In this document: positions 24,508-33,001 of the stretch, one piece after another
How the letters are laid out: each line of letters starts with the position of its first letter
How positions within the stretch are numbered: the stretch's first letter is position 1
NCBI GenBank assembly: GCA_038230895.1
Contig: JBBRMJ010000012.1
Coordinates: 1-35,764, forward strand
Source of the DNA: JAJXTN01 sp038230895
GTDB lineage: Bacteria > Patescibacteriota > Saccharimonadia > Saccharimonadales > UBA4665
DNA: 35,764 bases
Direction of reading: 5' to 3'
Translations under genes and position numbers: made by a program
The notes under the pieces: model-generated
The model's database searches: none
What the model saw: only the letters and a program-made list of their open reading frames with translations
Told to the model about the DNA's origin: nothing

Positions 24508-24513
24508 TATACT
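24508..24513 (+). promoter_or_regulatory. -10 element of topA
   Basis: TATACT lies 11 nt before the ATG at 24525, giving a leader of about 5 nt. Confidence 0.5.
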
Positions 24514-24524
24514 AGAAAAACCGC

Positions 24525-26825
24525 ATGGCAAAGAATTTAGTAATTGTAGAGAGCCCGGCAAAAGCCAAAACTATTGAGAAGTTCCTGGGCAAGGACTATG
24601 TCGTCAAGAGTAGTTTTGGCCATATTCGTGATTTGCCGAAAAAGGGCCTGAACATCGATGTTGAGAACAACTTTGCACCACATTATGAAGTCAGTGCTGA
24701 TAAAAAGAAGGTTGTCGCGGAGCTAAAGAAAGCCGCTGCCGGCGCTGAAGTCTGGTTGGCCAGTGATGAAGACCGCGAAGGAGAGGCTATAGCCTGGCAT
24801 CTGGCTCACGCTCTCAAACTCGATCCGGCCAAGACCAAGCGCATCGTCTTCCACGAGATTACCAAGACCGCCATCGAAGCTGCCATCAAGAATCCGCGAA
24901 CAGTCGACATTAAATTAGTTGATGCCCAGCAAGCCCGCCGGGTGCTCGATCGCCTCGTCGGCTATGAATTATCACCGGTACTCTGGAAAAAGGTCAGGAC
25001 TGGGCTGAGTGCTGGGCGTGTCCAATCAGTCGCCGTTCGCCTCATCGTCGACCGTGAGCGCGAAATCCGTGGCCACAGCGCCGAGAGCAGCTTCAAAATT
25101 ACTGCGGTATTTGTGATCGATGGCCAAGAATTACCAGCCGAACTAATTACGAAGTTAAAAGACCTCGCCAGCGCCCGACAGTGGTTAGAAACCGCTGCCA
25201 GCGCCGAATTCAATATCAGCGACATCGCTCAGAAGCCCGGCAGTCGCAGCCCTGGTGCACCATTCACTACCAGCACCTTGCAACAGGAAGCCAGCCGCCG
25301 TCTCGGTTTCAGTGTCCGCCAGACCATGACCGTCGCACAGCGCCTCTATGAGTCGGGGCATATCACCTACATGCGTACCGATAGCACCATCCTGTCTGAT
25401 CTGGCACTCAATGCCATCGGCGGCTACATTACGACCGCTCATGGTGCCAAGTACCACAAACAGCGCCAGTTCAAAACTAAGGACCAAAGCGCTCAAGAGG
25501 CCCACGAAGCCATCCGCCCGACCGAAGTAAGTCGTTTGGACGCTGGTGACGATGAGACTCAGCAGAAACTTTACCGCCTGATCTGGCAGCGCGCCGTGGC
25601 TTCCCAGATGAGCGAAGCCCAACTGGAGCGCACCGAGGTGACAATCAATGTCAGCAATCAGCCCCAGAACTTCATGGCAAAAGGTGAAGTCCTACGCTTC
25701 GACGGCTTCATGAAAGTCTATGGTGGCACCAAGGACGATACGATATTGCCAGCTGTTAAAGTCGGCGATTCTTTAAGCCTCAAAGAGTTATTAGCCGCCG
25801 AGAGCTTTACCCGACCACCAGCCCGCTACTCCGAGGCCGCCCTGGTCCGGAAATTGGAAGAGCTTGGCATCGGCCGACCGAGCACCTACGCGCCAACAAT
25901 CTCAACGATTCAGACGCGTGGCTACGTCGAAAAGACTGATCTAGAGGGTGTTGAGCGTGAAAGCACCGAACTGCGCCTCGACAAAGCCAAAGTAGTCGAA
26001 TCGAAAGTCACTGCACAGATCGGTGCCGACCGCAACAAGCTGGTACCAACTCCGATTGCCGAGATCACCACCGACTTCTTGGTCAAATATTTCCCAAGTA
26101 TCGTTGACTTTGACTTTACGGCTACGGTGGAAGACAGTTTCGATAAAATTGCCGAGGGAAAGCAACAATGGGAAGCGATGATAGCCGCTTTCTATAAAGA
26201 TTTTCACCCTCTCGTCGAGAAGTCCGCAGATATTTCACGCCAGGAAGTATCCCAGGCTAGGGAAATCGGTATTGATCCAGCCAGTGGCGAGCCAATTTTC
26301 GCCCGTTTTGGTCGCTATGGACCGATGTTACAGAAGGGCGACACCGCCGATGAAGACAAGAAGCCGGCCTTCGCGCCAATGCCAACTGGTGCCACCCTCG
26401 ACACCGTCACCCTGGAGCAGGCGCTCGAAATGTTCAAATTACCGCGCCTCGTCGGTAAAACTGAAGATGGATTGGATATGAAAGCCAATGTCGGACGTTT
26501 CGGTCCATACGTCCAAGTCGACAAAACCTTTGTATCCATCAAACCACTTGATCCACGCACGATCACCGAAGTTGAAGCCCGTGAGCTATATGTTCAGAAA
26601 TTGGCCAAAGACGCTGCCAAGCACATCAACGAATTTGCTGGTGGTATCAAAATCCTCAACGGTCCTTACGGCGCCTACGTCACTGATGGCAAGAAGAATG
26701 CCCGCATCGCCAAGGATGTTGACCCAGCAAAACTAACGGCGACTGAAGCCAAAGCCATACTCAAGGCTGCTCCCGCCAAAAAACGCGGTTTCCGTCGCCG
26801 CGCCCCAGGCAAAGCCAAGAAATAA
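24525..26825 (+). CDS. topA: DNA topoisomerase I
   Basis: This type IA topoisomerase relaxes negatively supercoiled DNA. The TOPRIM domain has Glu9 (IVESPAKAKT) and the metal triad in SDEDREGEA (Asp81, Asp83). The catalytic tyrosine is Tyr282 in HITYMRTDST. The C-terminal part has three glycine/tyrosine-rich repeats (ARFGRYGPMLQ, NVGRFGPYVQV, NGPYGAYVTDG) in place of the cysteine zinc ribbons of E. coli TopA, and it ends in a basic tail (KKRGFRRRAPGKAKK). The 766-aa length is in the usual range for TopA proteins without zinc fingers. Confidence 0.97.
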   Translation: MAKNLVIVESPAKAKTIEKFLGKDYVVKSSFGHIRDLPKKGLNIDVENNFAPHYEVSADKKKVVAELKKAAAGAEVWLASDEDREGEAIAWHLAHALKLDPAKTKRIVFHEITKTAIEAAIKNPRTVDIKLVDAQQARRVLDRLVGYELSPVLWKKVRTGLSAGRVQSVAVRLIVDREREIRGHSAESSFKITAVFVIDGQELPAELITKLKDLASARQWLETAASAEFNISDIAQKPGSRSPGAPFTTSTLQQEASRRLGFSVRQTMTVAQRLYESGHITYMRTDSTILSDLALNAIGGYITTAHGAKYHKQRQFKTKDQSAQEAHEAIRPTEVSRLDAGDDETQQKLYRLIWQRAVASQMSEAQLERTEVTINVSNQPQNFMAKGEVLRFDGFMKVYGGTKDDTILPAVKVGDSLSLKELLAAESFTRPPARYSEAALVRKLEELGIGRPSTYAPTISTIQTRGYVEKTDLEGVERESTELRLDKAKVVESKVTAQIGADRNKLVPTPIAEITTDFLVKYFPSIVDFDFTATVEDSFDKIAEGKQQWEAMIAAFYKDFHPLVEKSADISRQEVSQAREIGIDPASGEPIFARFGRYGPMLQKGDTADEDKKPAFAPMPTGATLDTVTLEQALEMFKLPRLVGKTEDGLDMKANVGRFGPYVQVDKTFVSIKPLDPRTITEVEARELYVQKLAKDAAKHINEFAGGIKILNGPYGAYVTDGKKNARIAKDVDPAKLTATEAKAILKAAPAKKRGFRRRAPGKAKK

Positions 26826-26884
26826 CGTTCCTGAGCATAAGCATCGTAACAGGGAAGTAAACTGACAGTTTGCCCCTGCGTAAA

Positions 26885-26929
26885 AGTCGTGGCATGATAA
26901 CATTTTTACAACATCAAGTATGCACGACT
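26885..26929. other. Stem-loop in the topA-27040 gap
   Basis: AGTCGTG (26885-26891) pairs with CACGACT (26923-26929), extended by CAT/ATG across one bulged G, and encloses a 24-nt loop. It has no T-run, so it is probably not a terminator; it could be a regulatory or transcript-end structure. The rest of the 214-bp gap holds only the promoter for the next gene. Confidence 0.35.
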
Positions 26930-26971
26930 GTCAGGAATGTGCTACAATTTACTTATCAAGAGACAAAGTGT

Positions 26972-27000
26972 TTGACTTTTAATTTTTAAAGTTTTATAAT
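26972..27000 (+). promoter_or_regulatory. Strong promoter of the sigma4-HARE gene
   Basis: TTGACT, 17 bp, TATAAT. The leader is about 33 nt, with a weak AGGGAAGAG ribosome site. This is one of the few genes here with a conventional leader. Confidence 0.7.
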
Positions 27001-27039
27001 ACTAATAAGTTGAGTTAATTAACAGGGAAGAGCATCCAC

Positions 27040-28077
27040 ATGGCAGAGACCGCGACTGAAGCTATATCGACCGAGAAACTGGTGGCTGATGTACTGGCAA
27101 CGATCGAGCGTGAACGAGAGCGAGAGATTATCGCTCGGCGTTTTGGGCTGTTTGATCGCAAGGAAACTCTGGAACAGATTGGTGAGATGCTCGGCATCAC
27201 CCGTGAGCGTGTTCGACAATTAGAGAAATCAGTCGTCACCAAGCTGAAAGCCACGGCAGTGCAGGGGGCCTTACCACACATCGCTAGCTTTGATACCCGC
27301 TTACTCGAGTTACTCGCCGGTATGGGCGATGTTGCACGGGTCAGTGAATTGGCCGGCAAGCTGACCGCTACACCGAACCGTGAAGAGCAGGCCAGGGTAG
27401 CTTTCCTCAGCCAGCTCTGCCCTGACGTCGTCGTTATCCTTGAGGACGACAACTTCTTCTACAGCGTCGGTGTTAAGCAATTGGGTGACGACAAGGCCTT
27501 GAAAGCCAAAGTCGCCAAAGTTATCGACAGCATCAAGACCTTGGGAGAGCCCAAGAGTATTGAAGACATCGCCAAAGCTGCAAATATCACTGATACCAAA
27601 CAGGCTGCCGCACTCGCAAGTACCTCGAAGCTGCTCGCCACGCTCAATGGTCGTTGGGGCCTGGTCAAATGGCCAATGGTTAACCCTAAGAACATCCGTG
27701 ATAAGATCTACGTCATCCTCAAAGAGAATGGCAAGCAATTGCACTTCAATGACATCGCCAAGGCCATCAAAGACAGCGATTTCAAACGCAAAGATGTCAC
27801 CACACAGGCGATTCACAACGAATTGATCAAAGATAAGCGCTTCGTCCTCATCGGTCGTGGTATCTACGCTCTCAAAGAGTGGGGCTACACCAAGGGCACC
27901 GTCTCTGACGTCATCACCGAAGTCCTGAAGGCTGCGAATGAGCCTCTCCACCGTGATGAAATCGTTAAGCGCGTCCTCAAGAGTCGCTTCGTCAAAGAAA
28001 CCACCATCCTCCTAAACCTCCAAGGCAAACCGCAATTCAAGCGCGTCGCCAAAGCCACCTACACCTTGGCTGAGTAA
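27040..28077 (+). CDS. Sigma-70 region 4 / HARE-HTH fusion transcription protein
   Basis: The 345-aa protein starts with a sigma-70 region 4-like helix-turn-helix (about residues 20-70: ERERE...RRFGLFDRKETLEQIGEMLGITRERVRQLEKS), which in sigma factors reads the -35 element. It has no region 2, so it cannot melt DNA or act as a complete sigma factor. The rest holds three winged-helix segments: about 152-212, a HARE-HTH at about 217-283 (IRDKIYVILKENGKQLHFNDIAKAI in outline, GRGIYALKEWGY), and about 286-345. HARE-HTH also occurs in RNA polymerase delta. I infer an RNA polymerase-associated regulator; it may be a general transcription factor of this lineage. Confidence 0.88.
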   Translation: MAETATEAISTEKLVADVLATIEREREREIIARRFGLFDRKETLEQIGEMLGITRERVRQLEKSVVTKLKATAVQGALPHIASFDTRLLELLAGMGDVARVSELAGKLTATPNREEQARVAFLSQLCPDVVVILEDDNFFYSVGVKQLGDDKALKAKVAKVIDSIKTLGEPKSIEDIAKAANITDTKQAAALASTSKLLATLNGRWGLVKWPMVNPKNIRDKIYVILKENGKQLHFNDIAKAIKDSDFKRKDVTTQAIHNELIKDKRFVLIGRGIYALKEWGYTKGTVSDVITEVLKAANEPLHRDEIVKRVLKSRFVKETTILLNLQGKPQFKRVAKATYTLAE

Positions 28078-28089
28078 TACTCAATACGC

Positions 28090-28941
28090 ATGCTACACCA
28101 CGAGACTGCTCCTATTCAGGACGATCCCTATGGCCAGTGGGAAATCGCTACGGCATGTGATGTTTCTTTGGGGCAAATGTTCAAAGATAATCCGATACTC
28201 CCGAGTACAAGTGTTATTGAAATGGACGAACAAGCCGTGGCAGAAAGTCTTCATCGATTAGATCCCTCAGCAAGTGGCAGTATTCTTATCAAAGCCATGC
28301 ATTATGATAGTCTAAAACAACAAGAAGAAGGTCGCCTGGGCAGCGCGCGGTTTTCTAGAAAAAAAGGTAAGGGGGTAGTCGAGATCGGAATCGCTGGTGG
28401 CGTGTTTGGGTATAGTGATTCGAATGCACTGGCCTCTGTTGTTTCAGCCTACATCGGAGAGGTGCTCTATGGTACGCCCAGGTCTACTCATAATCAGGAA
28501 CCATTTAGCGAGATTTACGACAAAACTTCAGATAAGATGGACAGTATAGGACGGTGGCGGGCTGACGAGGTGCAAAATACTGCTATTCATGAATTGACCC
28601 ATGTTGTCGATGAGCTATCACCCGCAAGAAGAAAGCAATCAGCCTTATATAGCGCTAAACTTGCCTTGAAGGATGCGGTAGGTACAGCATCAATATATAT
28701 GACAGCTTTAATGAGTGGTAATTACGTTATTCATTCAATCGGTGTAGATTCTAATCCACTCTACTTCGGTAATTCTGCATTGAGCTTAATATTAGGTATT
28801 AAAACCTATAAAAAGGTAATCAAGCAACGATCGGAAAATAAACGCTACTTAAACAACCCTGATGAAATACATGCTCGTCAAGTTGCCGCTAACGCAGATG
28901 AGTATCCGACAATTATTAAAATAGTTACAAATACTAATTAA
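28090..28941 (+). CDS. HExxH metalloprotein, unknown family, membrane-associated
   Basis: The 283-aa protein has a zinc-peptidase motif, HELTH at residues 167-171, in TAIHELTHVVDEL. A downstream LNNPDEIHARQVAANADEY (Glu259) could give the third ligand, as in gluzincin-type peptidases of phage and mobile elements. Between them lie one or two hydrophobic stretches (about 196-215 and 226-239). The N-terminal part is hydrophilic and begins with MLHHETAPIQDDPYGQW. It has no signal peptide, and I do not recognise the family. The gene is more AT-rich than its neighbours, which may reflect transfer. It starts 12 bp after the sigma4-HARE gene without a Shine-Dalgarno sequence. Confidence 0.78.
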   Translation: MLHHETAPIQDDPYGQWEIATACDVSLGQMFKDNPILPSTSVIEMDEQAVAESLHRLDPSASGSILIKAMHYDSLKQQEEGRLGSARFSRKKGKGVVEIGIAGGVFGYSDSNALASVVSAYIGEVLYGTPRSTHNQEPFSEIYDKTSDKMDSIGRWRADEVQNTAIHELTHVVDELSPARRKQSALYSAKLALKDAVGTASIYMTALMSGNYVIHSIGVDSNPLYFGNSALSLILGIKTYKKVIKQRSENKRYLNNPDEIHARQVAANADEYPTIIKIVTNTN

Positions 28942-28945
28942 CTAT

Positions 28946-28958
28946 ACAAAATACGAAC
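28946..28958 (+). repeat. Direct repeat ACAAAATACGAAC, copy 1
   Basis: An exact 13-bp copy recurs at 29503-29515, in the same orientation. Both copies are followed by G-rich sequence. Confidence 0.6.
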
Positions 28959-28961
28959 AGC

Positions 28962-28983
28962 GGGTGGGTGTGGGTTGGTGGGG
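28962..28983 (+). other. Canonical G-quadruplex motif
   Basis: Four G-runs (3, 3, 3, 4) are separated by loops of 1, 3 and 5 nt. It lies in a stretch of about 75 bases made almost only of G and T on the plus strand. Confidence 0.55.
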
Positions 28984-29124
28984 TAATTGTGGCATAGTGC
29001 TTGTGTTTTGCGTGTGTGGGCGGGGAGTGGTGAATTACATAAAAATTTAAAAAAATTTTAAGCGGGCGACGGAAAATTTGATGAGTGGGAACGAGGCAGA
29101 GCATCCAAATGTCACATTGACATG

Positions 29125-29152
29125 ACGTCGCACAATGTATATTTTGCGACAC
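29125..29152. other. dif: dif-like XerCD chromosome dimer resolution site
   Basis: Two 11-bp arms, ACGTCGCACAA and TTTTGCGACAC (inverted, 8 of 11 positions pair), flank the 6-bp centre TGTATA. The E. coli dif centre is also TGTATA, and the aligned 28 positions share about 18 identities with it. The layout (11-6-11, GC-containing outer arms and AT-rich inner ends) is that of XerC/XerD sites. The location at a switch from plus-strand to minus-strand genes fits a terminus. Xer genes are not in the window. Confidence 0.6.
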
Positions 29153-29182
29153 GTATATATGATTTATAGATGACTATGGATA

Positions 29183-29206
29183 CCCCTGCCTGCAGGGGAT
29201 TTTTAT
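29183..29206 (+). terminator. Intrinsic terminator in the terminus region
   Basis: CCCCTG-CCTG-CAGGGG (6-bp stem, tetraloop) is followed by ATTTTTAT. It may end the transcript of the 28090 gene or of an unannotated small RNA. Confidence 0.7.
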
Positions 29207-29502
29207 GCACGCGCCGTTCATTGTGTATGTTTTCAATAATCGCTAGCCCGCTATGCACGTTAAACTGCCCATACTACTGCCACAAACTGACAGCTCCCCA
29301 ATATGGCCCTGGTGTGCCATTGTGATTTATAACACCATTTGACTTTTCCACAGGTATGTCGTGAAATCCTTGCTTTTTCACCATTTCGTTTCGAATTAAT
29401 CATTGCCCTGCTTTACTGCGCAACATACGAAATATTTGACTTTTACCCTACTTGATATGTTTATATAGTTTTTTCTGAGTTGACGTAAACCAAACATACT
29501 GA

Positions 29503-29515
29503 ACAAAATACGAAC
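29503..29515 (+). repeat. Direct repeat ACAAAATACGAAC, copy 2
   Basis: An exact match to 28946-28958, lying 557 bp downstream on the other side of the dif-like site. Confidence 0.6.
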
Positions 29516-29669
29516 TAGGCGGGGTAGCGATGGGGGGCTTATAAGGGTATGTGTTGCGGCGACAGGCTGGCTACAACGATTAATTTATCAGGCGGTGGCC
29601 GGTACGAACCCGAGCAACCACCTAACGTTCGCGACTGCCGCTCTCCCCTGTTATATGCAAATCTGAAAA

Positions 29670-30593
29670 TTATTTATAGTAGGCCCGGCCATCTACCCTG
29701 ACGTCAATATACTGACTTGGCGTAATCTGCCTACTCTCGAGGCGAGCTTTGGTGGCCAGGTACGTGCCGGCCTGCTGACGAGCAGTCGCGGTGGCCAGAT
29801 TAAACTTCACGATATAGCTGCTCCTGCCGATAGCGGCGTCCAACTCACTTGTACCTGCTGGTAACGTTAAACTGCTTATACTGATGCTTTTGGCCGCCAA
29901 TTGGGCCACAATCGTCTGTATGAAGCTGACATTGCTCGTGGTCAGCCCTTGTTGGTCACGCTTGAGTGTCAGTCCACTCTGATCAGTCACAAGTGGCAGA
30001 TTGAGATCTGCCAAAGCCGTAGGATTCGTCACCGCCAATATGGCCCGGCCCGCGCCGTCCAAGACGAATGTGCCATTGCTGACAATCAAGAGAATCGCTG
30101 GCTGATCAGGTTCAATATAGATGATTGGCCGATGCGCCAAGACCGGCACGCTGACACTGACACTCGTAAGCTCTGGGAATTCGGTTTTGAGTTGCCGAGC
30201 AATGCTGCTGGTGTTAACTGTCAGTTTATTGCGGTTCCAGATAGATGCTGCGACCAATCTGTCGGCTGCAGTCTGATATTCAGCCTGGGTGTGCAGTAAG
30301 GCAATGGCAGTACTGCCAACTGTTTGGACACTTGTGTGTGCTGACAGGCTTATGACGTCAACAGCGCTGGCAATGACGGCTACCGACAAGATAATCAATC
30401 CAAAACGCTGTAACCAGAAGCGGCGGAGGCTGCCGGGTAAGGGTCGCCGCTTAGCCCGGACCTGCTGTCGACCGATGTTGAGATCCTCATCAGAGCGGCG
30501 TGAGTAATAACTCAAACTTGCCGCTGGACGGTCAGTCGCATCTTGAGGGCGAGGGCGACGACCAGTCGGAGCTGCTTTACGAAATAGGCGCAT
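29670..30593 (-). CDS. ftsQ: Cell division protein FtsQ/DivIB
   Basis: FtsQ links early and late divisome proteins. The 307-aa protein has a long basic cytoplasmic tail (about residues 1-62), one transmembrane helix (about 64-84, FGLIILSVAVIASAVDVI), and an extracytoplasmic part with a POTRA-like region (TSSIARQLKTEFPELTSVSVS) and the closing YIDVRVDGRAYYK typical of FtsQ. It is the last gene of the minus-strand division cluster, 6 bp after murG. Its 3' end is followed by the terminus region without an obvious terminator. Confidence 0.88.
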   Translation of the reverse strand: MRLFRKAAPTGRRPRPQDATDRPAASLSYYSRRSDEDLNIGRQQVRAKRRPLPGSLRRFWLQRFGLIILSVAVIASAVDVISLSAHTSVQTVGSTAIALLHTQAEYQTAADRLVAASIWNRNKLTVNTSSIARQLKTEFPELTSVSVSVPVLAHRPIIYIEPDQPAILLIVSNGTFVLDGAGRAILAVTNPTALADLNLPLVTDQSGLTLKRDQQGLTTSNVSFIQTIVAQLAAKSISISSLTLPAGTSELDAAIGRSSYIVKFNLATATARQQAGTYLATKARLESRQITPSQYIDVRVDGRAYYK

Positions 30594-30599
30594 ATCGGT

Positions 30600-31772
30600 T
30601 TAGCTTTTCAGCTGCTCCAGAAGCAACGTCGCCAGTTCATGACTGGCGGCTGGTCGGGCAAAGCTAGTGAGTTGCTGGGATAAGGCCGTCCTTTGTTCGG
30701 GGTGTTTGAAGAGTTCACTGACTTGTTTCGCCAGACGATTGGGGTCGGCCGCTAGTTCAGTCTCGTTGATGACGAGGGCTGCACCTTTCTCAACTAAATA
30801 TTGGGCATTCTTCAGCTGGTGTCCCCCGGTCAGGTATGGGCTGGGGATGATTATGCAGGCCTTGCCCTGGAGGGCGAATTCAGCCAGATTAGTCGCGCCG
30901 GCTCTTGTAATTATTACATCAGCTGCCCCGCTGTAGCGATAAACGTCGTCGGCGTAACCAAAAATACGAATTCTCCCCTGCTCTTCCGCAGTTAATGTAC
31001 CATAGACCGCTTGCATATCAGCTTCGTTCGCCCGCCCTACCCCATGCACAATATAGCTATCGGGATACTCGTGTAAAAGATGCGGTACAGCTTCGGCCAC
31101 CGCGGCGTTAATCCGCTGGGCGCCCAGACCACCACCGATTATAAACACTAATTTAGCTGCATCTGGTATGGCCAAGCTCTGGCGATATTGACGTTTTAAC
31201 TCCGGTGTCACTGCTACGAAATCACCCTGCAAGGGTATGCCCGTCGTCACAGTTTTGTCGGGTGGATACTGGTAGATATCTGTGGGGAGTGCTACGGCGT
31301 GTAGACTGGCCCAACGGGCTACAATCCGATTTGCCAAACCAGGAATTGCGTCAGAATCATGCGTAATATACGGAATATGCCGGCTGGCTGCTGCGAGCCC
31401 CACCGGGACACAGACGAAGCCGCCTTTGATGAGGATTACCGATGGCTGCAGCATCTTCAACAGCTTGCGGCTCTGCCAGAAACCAATAATGACATAGAAG
31501 AAGTCTCTAATATTTTTGAGAAAAGTCGGTATATCGAGCAGTTGCTTCCAGCCCAAGCTGTGATAGCGGCGAAACTTGCCGGCACGAATGGTATAGCTGG
31601 CATCAAAAGCCGGGTATTTAGCTGGGATATCAGCCAGCAGGTCTCCCTTCTGACCGATGTACACCAGCCGAATCTCAGGCCGTAATCTTTTGAGCTCACT
31701 CGCCACTGCTAAAAGCGGAGTTATATGACCACCGGAGCCACCACCGGTCAGAACTATGGTTTGCTCGGCCAT
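30600..31772 (-). CDS. murG: MurG: UDP-GlcNAc:lipid I N-acetylglucosaminyltransferase
   Basis: MurG adds GlcNAc to lipid I to make lipid II at the inner face of the membrane. The 390-aa GT28 enzyme shows the N-terminal TGGGSGGHITPLLAVA loop (residues 9-24), FIIGGGLGAQRINAAV in the middle, and the UDP-GlcNAc site DVIITRAGATNLAEFALQG with PSPYLTGGHQLKNAQYL. Its start overlaps the ftsW stop at 31772, so it is co-translated with ftsW. Confidence 0.96.
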   Translation of the reverse strand: MAEQTIVLTGGGSGGHITPLLAVASELKRLRPEIRLVYIGQKGDLLADIPAKYPAFDASYTIRAGKFRRYHSLGWKQLLDIPTFLKNIRDFFYVIIGFWQSRKLLKMLQPSVILIKGGFVCVPVGLAAASRHIPYITHDSDAIPGLANRIVARWASLHAVALPTDIYQYPPDKTVTTGIPLQGDFVAVTPELKRQYRQSLAIPDAAKLVFIIGGGLGAQRINAAVAEAVPHLLHEYPDSYIVHGVGRANEADMQAVYGTLTAEEQGRIRIFGYADDVYRYSGAADVIITRAGATNLAEFALQGKACIIIPSPYLTGGHQLKNAQYLVEKGAALVINETELAADPNRLAKQVSELFKHPEQRTALSQQLTSFARPAASHELATLLLEQLKS

Positions 31773-33001
31773 TATGACCGCCTCAGACTGTTATTATTCA
31801 TCGAACGTGGGCTGCTCTTCTCTGTGGTGGCCCGAGGTGTAACAAATGAAGTGTACTGCGAAGCCTGATATACCAGCCCAACCGCCGCCGCCACGAAGAC
31901 AACGCTGGTGCCGCCATAACTTATAAATGGCAAGGTAATGCCCTTCAGTGGCAGCAAGCCTATCATGGCGCCAATATTAATGAAAGCCTGGACGCTCAGC
32001 CAGGCCAGTACGCCGATAACCACGAGACGGCTAAAGTCATCCGTTAGCCGCTCGGCAATCGTCTTCAAACGAGCAAAAAAGGCGGCGAAGACTGCAAGCA
32101 AGATGACGCTTCCTAAGAAACCGAATTTCTCAGCGTAAATGGCGAAGATTGAGTCATTGGCTGCCTCGGGTAGATAACCATAGGCTTGGACGCTGCTACC
32201 GAGGCCAAGACCGACAATACCCCCTGAACCGACGGCAATCAGCGCCTGACAGGCTTGATAGCCGCTATCCTGGCAGTTGGCGGTCGGATGAAGGTAGGCT
32301 TCGAGTCGAGCCCGTCGATATGGTATGGCCGAGACTGCCAAGACAAGGCCGATAGCGATAATGCCGCCAATCAGTACGATACGTCGAAATGGCAGGCCAG
32401 CCACAAAAGCCATTGTAGCCATCATGGCCACGATAACGCCAGTGGAGCCAAGGTCGCTCTGAATGCCGGCAATAACCACCCCGACCGCACCAAGTGCGTA
32501 AATAATAGGTTGCAGTGTGAGCTTACTATTGCCAATACTACCTTCACTGAGACGTTTGGCGAGAAAGCCCGCTACCCAGATCATCATGGCGAATTTGACC
32601 AGTTCGACTGATTGGAAGGAGAAACTGCCTAATCGCACCCAGCGATGAGCTGGATAAGCCGGGTTAACCGGCAGAACCAGCGCCAAAGCCGTCGCCAGAC
32701 CTGCAACCACGAGTAAGGGCTTAAAGGCCTGCCGCCACCATTGGAGCGGGACTTGGGCGGTGATGAAAAAGGCCACCAGACTGAGACCGATGGCGATTAA
32801 CTGCTTCGTCACGTAATAGCTATTACTCACGTGATTAGCCTGACTCAACGCAGGGCTGATGGCATAGACAACGATCAGACCAATCGCAAGCAAGCCGGCA
32901 CACAAAATCAGTAACCAATAGTCAGGCCGATGTTTCCGACCGAGATCGAGCGACGCTGACCGTGCTGGTGAACGACGCCGGGTGCCCACGGCGGGTCGCA
33001 T
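31772..33001 (-). CDS. ftsW: FtsW/RodA-type peptidoglycan glycosyltransferase
   Basis: This SEDS-family polymerase makes glycan strands from lipid II with its cognate penicillin-binding protein. The 409-aa protein has an Arg-rich cytoplasmic head, about ten transmembrane helices, and the family signature GITLPFISYGGTSV near the C-terminus. It lies in the division cluster with ftsI and ftsQ, which favours FtsW over RodA. It shares one base with both mraY (33001) and murG (31772), a tight translational chain. Confidence 0.95.
   Translation of the reverse strand: MRPAVGTRRRSPARSASLDLGRKHRPDYWLLILCAGLLAIGLIVVYAISPALSQANHVSNSYYVTKQLIAIGLSLVAFFITAQVPLQWWRQAFKPLLVVAGLATALALVLPVNPAYPAHRWVRLGSFSFQSVELVKFAMMIWVAGFLAKRLSEGSIGNSKLTLQPIIYALGAVGVVIAGIQSDLGSTGVIVAMMATMAFVAGLPFRRIVLIGGIIAIGLVLAVSAIPYRRARLEAYLHPTANCQDSGYQACQALIAVGSGGIVGLGLGSSVQAYGYLPEAANDSIFAIYAEKFGFLGSVILLAVFAAFFARLKTIAERLTDDFSRLVVIGVLAWLSVQAFINIGAMIGLLPLKGITLPFISYGGTSVVFVAAAVGLVYQASQYTSFVTPRATTEKSSPRSMNNNSLRRS

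Larger units (their letters stand above)
28942..29669. other. 728-bp intergenic convergence zone (terminus region)
   Basis: There is no credible gene here. The left genes run right and the right genes run left. It contains a G/T-rich strand-biased tract (28961-29035) with a G4 motif, the dif-like site, a plus-strand terminator (29183-29206), two copies of ACAAAATACGAAC, a possible TTGACT promoter near 29436, and a structured segment near 29600-29630. I read it as a replication terminus region. Confidence 0.5.

Noticed and set aside
29117..29145. TTGACA followed by TATATT, a possible promoter inside the dif-like site.
   Set aside because: The spacing is only 15 bp and the -10 part is explained by the conserved dif centre; kept only as a remote possibility.
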